64,000 nt of DNA from BOKV01 sp041739225 (lineage in GTDB: Bacteria > Pseudomonadota > Alphaproteobacteria > Rhizobiales > Rhizobiaceae). Numbering within the stretch: the stretch's first letter is position 1; every line of letters starts with the position of its first letter. Below are positions 59,804 through 64,000 of the stretch, in pieces. The DNA is taken from contig JBGSOG010000046.1 in assembly GCA_041739225.1 (NCBI GenBank), forward strand, positions 62,001 through 126,000. The letters run 5' to 3'. The notes below the pieces were generated by a model. It worked only from the letters and a program-made list of their open reading frames with translations, was not told the origin of the DNA and ran no database searches. Position numbers and translations under genes: made by a program.

Positions 59804-61200
59804 ACGCTCTTGAACGCGTTCTCGCCGATCCGGCATCGCGGCGAGATCTTTTCGAACGGTATTCGGCCAAGACCGCGCATGAAGCATATTTCAATGCAAT
59901 ACGCAGATTAGAAATTTGGACCGACGAATATTTTGAAGTCTACATGAATGGAAAAAATAGGAAATATCTCTCGTTTTACACGTTGCAGCGCTGTTTAAAA
60001 ATTTCAATTATATATCCAATATTTTTTCTATTTTTGAGTTGGCTATTTGGTGCACCAACTAATTTTGGATATTTTTCTCTTCTCCCAGAAGAAGCAAATT
60101 TAACATTACGAATTTCTACAACGTTTTTATCTGCATTGATATTTTTAATGATTTATCATATATTATCTGCGAATTCACGTGTTGAGAAAAATATAAATAT
60201 ATGTATGAATAAAATACAGGAGAAATATAATATAATTAAAATTAACAGTTATACGGTTTTTATAATAAATATGTTTTTTATAACTTTGATTACTTGTTTT
60301 TTATTGTATCCAATATTAATTATATTTGGAGTATTTGGAGTTATATTATTTGTAATTTTCATAGTTAATGTTTATTCGGAAATGATTGTATTTTTGGTTT
60401 TTTTGCTGATTTTCAGTTCTTTGTTTTTCGAGTTTCTGCCAATTTTATGCTTAAGTGCATTTTTAGTTGCCGTTTATTTTGGGCTCTTTGAGCACGCAGT
60501 TTTTATTTCATGTGTTGCGATTTTTTCTTCTTTTGTTTTATCCGAAAGCGAACAAATTAACGTAAGTGATGCTGCATTTTTAATAATAGTAATTTTCATT
60601 CTTATTCTCCCTGTTTTCAATGCAATTTTCGATTGGCTTTCGGTCGCTGCTACACGGTACTTTATACATCGGATAGTGATTGAGGAAAATATTTCATTGA
60701 TGATATTTAACATGCTTATTGACTTCGCATTGGCTGTTATTTTCTTGGTTGCACTGGCTTTTCTTTTGCCGCTAGCAACTGAGTTTTCAGTTCGTCTACT
60801 GGACCTCGAATTCGACTGGAGGGCATGGATTGCTAGGGCGCATTTGAAGCCTTGGCCGGACAGCATTCCTCTGCTGGCAATGCTGGTGACGACGCTGGTT
60901 CCCACCATCATTCACCTGGGTGCCGGGATTGGCGCTGTGGTCGCCAATTTCTTCGGCTCGTACAAGCGCATTGCCGACCAGATCGCTGCCTATGAAAATG
61001 ACGGCAAGAGCTTTCATGCCAGCCGACAACAGGAAATCGCCGGGAAGATCATGGCCGCCGACATCTGGTACATTCCGGCATTTGTGCTGGCGGGCGGGTT
61101 TGTTGGCGGTGCTGCTTGGGCGCTATTCCACTTTTTGGCCGGTTTTGGACTGACGCTTGCCAATCTGGCGCTATGGGCAGGTGATCTCGTCCGGTTCTGA
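59670..61200 (+). pseudogene. Frameshifted mosaic membrane protein with AT-rich core
   Basis: From ATG 59670 (AAGGGGAAAAGG upstream) an N-terminal helix is read (WKFGLSELLAVAGLVAAVLV), but that frame stops at 59811-59813. The +1 frame carries on coherently from about 59790 (NGLDALERVLADPASRRDLF) to 61200. Removing one base near 59788-59796 joins both into about 509 residues. The middle part is a run of very hydrophobic helices rich in Ile, Phe, Asn and Lys; the end (SIPLLAMLVTTLVPTIIHLG, FFGSYKRIADQIAAYENDGK) is normal in composition. No family recognised. Broken gene, sequencing error, or two ORFs are all possible. Confidence 0.65.
59905..60760. other. AT-rich segment of foreign composition inside a gene
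   Basis: Base composition drops sharply here. Counting lines by eye, 60001-60060 has 16 G+C of 60, and 60181-60360 has 30 of 180 (about 17%). Flanks before 59900 and after 60800 return to about 60%. Codons are almost all A/T-ended in the core. The edges fall inside one open frame. Confidence 0.92.
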
Positions 61201-61204
61201 CCGC

Positions 61205-62308
61205 TCACGTGTTGAACTTGAACAGCAAAACGTCGCCGTCCTGCACCACATATTCCTTGCCTTCGTCGCGCGCCTTGCCAGCTTCCTTGGCCGGGACTTC
61301 GCCGCCGAGCGTCACGTAGTCGTTGTAGGCAATGGTCTGTGCGCGGATGAAGCCGCGTTCAAAATCGGTGTGGATGACACCGGCGGCGCCGGGGGCCTTG
61401 GTGCCCTTGGTAATGGTCCAGGCCCGCGTTTCCTTTGGCCCGGCGGTGAAATAGGTGATGAGGTGCAAGAGGTCATAGCCCGAGCGGATCAACCGGTCGA
61501 GGCCGGGTTCCTTGAGGCCCATCGCCTCCATGTATTCGCTGGCTTCAGCGTCCGGCAGTTGCGCCAGTTGCGCTTCAATGGCTGCTGAAATGACGATGGT
61601 GGACGCGCCTTGTTCCTTGGCCATGGCTTCGACGCGTTTGGTGTGCTCGTTGCCGGTGGCGGCGTCTTCTTCCGACACGTTGCAGACGTAGAGGACCGGG
61701 TGCGAGGTCAGCAGGTTCAAACCATCGAGAATCGCGATTTCGATTGGGTCGGATGTTTTGCGCAGGATGCGGGCGGGCTTGCCCTCCTGCAGCAGCGCAA
61801 GGGCGGCTTCCATCACCGGCAGCTGCTCCATGCTTTCCTTGTCCTTGCCTTGCGCCCGCTTGCGGGTATTGGCAATGCGGCGCTCAAGGCTGTCGAGATC
61901 GGCAAGCATCAATTCGGTCTCGACCGTGTCGGCGTCGGCGACCGGGTCGATGCGGCCCTCGACATGGGTGATGTCGTCGTTTTCAAAGCAGCGCAGCACG
62001 TGAACGATAGCGTCGACCTCGCGGATGTTGGCAAGGAACTGGTTGCCCAAGCCTTCGCCCTTTGACGCGCCGCGCACCAGCCCGGCAATGTCGACAAAGG
62101 AAATGCGGGTGGGGATCAGCTCCTTGGAGCCAGCGATGTTGGCAATGGCGCGCATGCGCGGATCGGGAACCGCAACTTCGCCGGTGTTCGGCTCGATGGT
62201 GCAGAACGGATAGTTTGCCGCCTGCGCCGCAGCTGTGCGGGTGAGCGCATTGAAAAGGGTGGACTTGCCGACATTGGGCAGTCCGACGATACCGCATTTG
62301 AAGCCCAT
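61205..62308 (-). CDS. ychF: Redox-regulated ATPase YchF (Obg-like)
   Basis: 367 residues, full family length. GIVGLPNVGKST (6-17) is the P-loop, FVDIAGLVRGASKGEGLGNQ the switch II region with DIAG, and a C-terminal TGS-like domain ends AKDEGKEYVVQDGD-type sequence (seen as ARDEGKEYVVQDGDVLLFKF). YchF binds ATP, associates with ribosomes and responds to oxidative stress. Lies downstream of pth on the minus strand, the usual neighbour. Confidence 0.97.
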   Translation of the reverse strand: MGFKCGIVGLPNVGKSTLFNALTRTAAAQAANYPFCTIEPNTGEVAVPDPRMRAIANIAGSKELIPTRISFVDIAGLVRGASKGEGLGNQFLANIREVDAIVHVLRCFENDDITHVEGRIDPVADADTVETELMLADLDSLERRIANTRKRAQGKDKESMEQLPVMEAALALLQEGKPARILRKTSDPIEIAILDGLNLLTSHPVLYVCNVSEEDAATGNEHTKRVEAMAKEQGASTIVISAAIEAQLAQLPDAEASEYMEAMGLKEPGLDRLIRSGYDLLHLITYFTAGPKETRAWTITKGTKAPGAAGVIHTDFERGFIRAQTIAYNDYVTLGGEVPAKEAGKARDEGKEYVVQDGDVLLFKFNT

Positions 62309-62380
62309 GGGGGAACAGCTTTCGATTGTTGTTAAGCCCGGCTTAGAAGATTGGCACGACCAAGGTCAAGCCCGCTGCAC

Positions 62381-63103
62381 TCACTCCTTGCCGAAGAGCT
62401 TTTTCAGCATGTCGGCCATCGGGCCGGAAGAGGGGATTTTCACATCCGGTTTGGCCGTTCGCGCCTGCCGGACGTGGCTTTGCGCCTTGGGCGCAGGTTT
62501 TTCGGCCCTTGCCGGTTTATCGCCGGTGGCCAGCTTTTCGCCAGTGGCAAGCGCAATCTTGTTCATGAAGGTCGAATCCTCGCCCTTTACCAGCAGCCCG
62601 AAGTTTTCGGCGATGGCGTCCAGCAATGGCTCCAGCCAAATCCTGTCGGTCTTGGCGAAATCTCCGAGCACATGGCGCTGCACGAGTTCCTTGACGCCGG
62701 GATGGCCGATGCCGAGGCGAACGCGGCGGTAACTGGCTCCGCAATGGGCGTCAATCGAGCGGATGCCGTTGTGGCCGCCAGCCCCGCCGCCGGTTTTCAC
62801 CCGCAACTTGCCAGGGGCGAGGTCGAGTTCGTCATAAAGTACGAGGAGGTTTTCCGGCACCAACTTGTGAAAACGCAATGCTTCGCCTACTGCCTCGCCG
62901 GATAGGTTCATGAAAGTTTGCGGCTTCAGCAGAAGAACCTTTTCGCCGCCGATCTCGCCTTCAGCGAAATCAGACTTGAACTTCTTGCGCCAGGGAGAAA
63001 AGGAATGGTGGCGCGCGATCGCGTCAGCGGCCATGAAGCCAATGTTGTGGCGGTTGCCGGCATAAGATGCGCCGGGATTGCCAAGGCCTGCCACCACCAG
63101 CAT
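62381..63103 (-). CDS. pth: Peptidyl-tRNA hydrolase with C-terminal extension
   Basis: Frees peptides from stalled peptidyl-tRNA. 240 residues: the catalytic core (1-190) has GLGNPGASYAGNRHNIGFM with Asn9 and His19, and LLLKPQTFMNLSGEAVGEAL. The last ~50 residues are a Lys/Ala/Pro-rich tail (EKLATGDKPARAEKPAPKAQ) ending in a short helix (MADMLKKLFG), longer than E. coli Pth (194 aa) but typical in rhizobia. Expected to share a transcript with rplY upstream. Confidence 0.97.
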   Translation of the reverse strand: MLVVAGLGNPGASYAGNRHNIGFMAADAIARHHSFSPWRKKFKSDFAEGEIGGEKVLLLKPQTFMNLSGEAVGEALRFHKLVPENLLVLYDELDLAPGKLRVKTGGGAGGHNGIRSIDAHCGASYRRVRLGIGHPGVKELVQRHVLGDFAKTDRIWLEPLLDAIAENFGLLVKGEDSTFMNKIALATGEKLATGDKPARAEKPAPKAQSHVRQARTAKPDVKIPSSGPMADMLKKLFGKE

Positions 63104-63125
63104 GCACTCTCTCCCGGGTTGGAAC

Positions 63126-63147
63126 AGGCCCGCCTTTCAGCGGGCCT
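63126..63147 (-). terminator. Stem-loop between rplY and pth
   Basis: AGGCCCGC (minus strand from 63147) pairs with GCGGGCCT (to 63126) around a 6-base loop, 7 bases after the rplY stop. No T-run follows, so it may reduce rather than end transcription into pth, or stabilise the rplY mRNA. Confidence 0.5.
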
Positions 63148-63153
63148 GATCAT

Positions 63154-63756
63154 TTATGCCTTGGATGCGTCTTCATCCGACTTTGACGCCGAAGAACCGG
63201 CGATCGTCGCGACAGTGAAGTCGCGGTCGGTGATGGTCGGGCGCACACCATCGGGAAGTTTGACATGGCTGATGTGGATCGAATGACCGATTTCGATACC
63301 GGTCAGGTCGACCTCAACGTATTCAGGAATGGCCATTGCCGGGCATTCCAGTTCGACTTCGTGGCGAACGATGTTGAGAACACCGCCGCGCTTGAGGCCG
63401 GGGCTGGCTTCCTGGTTGAGGAAATGCACCGGCACCTCGACGATCACCTTGGAATCCTTCGTGATGCGAAGGAAATCGACATGGGTGATGAAATCACGGA
63501 CCGGATCGGTCTGGTAGTCTTTCGGCAGGACCTGGTGCTTCTCGCCATCAACAACGATAGTGGCAAGCGTGGTCAGGAAACCACCGGCATGGATGCGTTT
63601 CGACAGCTCCTTGTTGGGAAGCGCGATTGGCAGGGGATCTTTCTTGTCGCCGTAAATTACGGCTGGCACCATTGCATTGCGTCGCAGGTCTCGAGCGGCC
63701 CCCTTGCCGGTCTTGTTGCGCGACTGTGCCAAGAGCTCGTACGTATCGTGGCTCAT
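63154..63756 (-). CDS. rplY: 50S ribosomal protein L25/general stress protein Ctc
   Basis: 200 residues, the long Ctc form. N-terminal 5S rRNA-binding domain: YELLAQSRNKTGKGAARDLR, then RNAMVPAVIYG and FITHVDFLRITKDSKVIVEV. C-terminal TL5-like beta domain: VPVHFLNQEASPGLKRGGVL, then ECPAMAIPEYVEVDLTGIEI, with an acidic Ser-rich end. Starts the minus-strand group rplY-pth-ychF. Confidence 0.97.
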   Translation of the reverse strand: MSHDTYELLAQSRNKTGKGAARDLRRNAMVPAVIYGDKKDPLPIALPNKELSKRIHAGGFLTTLATIVVDGEKHQVLPKDYQTDPVRDFITHVDFLRITKDSKVIVEVPVHFLNQEASPGLKRGGVLNIVRHEVELECPAMAIPEYVEVDLTGIEIGHSIHISHVKLPDGVRPTITDRDFTVATIAGSSASKSDEDASKA

Positions 63757-63849
63757 TGTTTAGCCTTTCTGGGTTGCTGGGGCATCCGGATGGCATCGAC
63801 CAATCCGGATTTTGCCGGGTCTGTGCATGGGATGCACAAACGCAACAAG

Positions 63850-63880
63850 CCCGCGCTGCCTCCAAGGGTGTCTGCGCGGG
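63850..63880. other. Stem-loop in the region upstream of rplY
   Basis: CCCGCGC (63850-63856) and GCGCGGG (63874-63880) form a 7-bp stem with a 17-base loop. It lies 94 bases before the rplY start, within the probable leader or promoter. No ORF is supported in 63757-64000; the promoter of rplY should be here. Confidence 0.35.
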
Positions 63881-64000
63881 TGGTGGGTCTATAGGCGAGG
63901 AGGGGCAAAATGGCAAGCCATTGTGCATCCACGCTCACGAACACGATTGCGGCGAACAATTCTGCTTGAAAGCCGGCGTGATGCCCTTTGCGAACCTTGG

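Noticed and set aside
1..64000. CRISPR arrays, rRNA genes, transposases, prophage
   Set aside because: No regularly spaced repeats, no rRNA-like sequence and no transposase or phage proteins were seen in any frame.

Overview
The window reads as chromosomal DNA of an alphaproteobacterium, most likely order Hyphomicrobiales (Rhizobiales). Grounds: a fused TrpE(G) anthranilate synthase behind a trpL leader with three Trp codons in a row, the long form of LeuA, a petABC operon, an Omp25-like porin, an IalB-like protein, several DUF families common in rhizobia, and intergenic repeats of rhizobial style. GC content is high and even except for one very AT-rich patch near 59.9-60.8 kb. I saw no rRNA, tRNA, CRISPR array, transposase or phage module.

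Layout. 1-4.2 kb: end of a SulP anion transporter, a GGDEF/EAL c-di-GMP protein, thymidine kinase, a DUF992 protein. 4.3-12.4 kb: an uncharacterised same-strand cluster (coiled-coil protein, unknown protein, AAA+ ATPase, unknown protein, DUF2333 membrane protein) interrupted after the ATPase by two toxin-antitoxin modules, HicAB and Phd/VapC. 12.4-16.8 kb: IalB-like protein, formate-THF ligase, a porin whose mRNA may hide its ribosome binding site in a hairpin, and a CDF metal exporter. 16.8-24.4 kb: trpL attenuator and trpE(G); an islet of three repeat types with a nuclease-fold toxin remnant and an unknown partner; an NRAMP manganese importer with a MUR-like box; a Leu-rich leader with attenuator before leuA.

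24.5-30.3 kb: a membrane TPR protein with a regulator-like N-terminus, hemF, and a coupled minus-strand operon (DUF1285, CoA pyrophosphatase, CCA-adding enzyme). 30.5-37.4 kb: a MoxR / DUF58 / BatA-DUF4159 / VWA-amidotransferase-like operon. 37.4-43.7 kb: L,D-transpeptidase, GNAT, glutathionyl-hydroquinone reductase, Nudix, metallophosphoesterase, YbaK-like deacylase, TrmL. 43.7-51.6 kb: two adjacent ABC exporter half-transporters, MFS and EamA transporters, an ABC-F protein. 51.8-57.5 kb: petABC (cytochrome bc1), apt, a DUF2892 gene behind an FNR/FixK-type box, a membrane gene broken by an in-frame stop, an APC permease. 57.6-64 kb: a membrane protein, a tandem universal stress protein with an aberrant tail, a frameshifted membrane gene with an AT-rich core between GC-rich ends, then ychF, pth and rplY.

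The most unusual items are the AAA+/coiled-coil/DUF2333 cluster with its toxin-antitoxin insert, the AT-rich mosaic gene, the toxin remnant behind the repeats, and three RNA-level control candidates (trpL, leuL, and the porin hairpin). Functional calls rest on motif recognition only; no database search was run.
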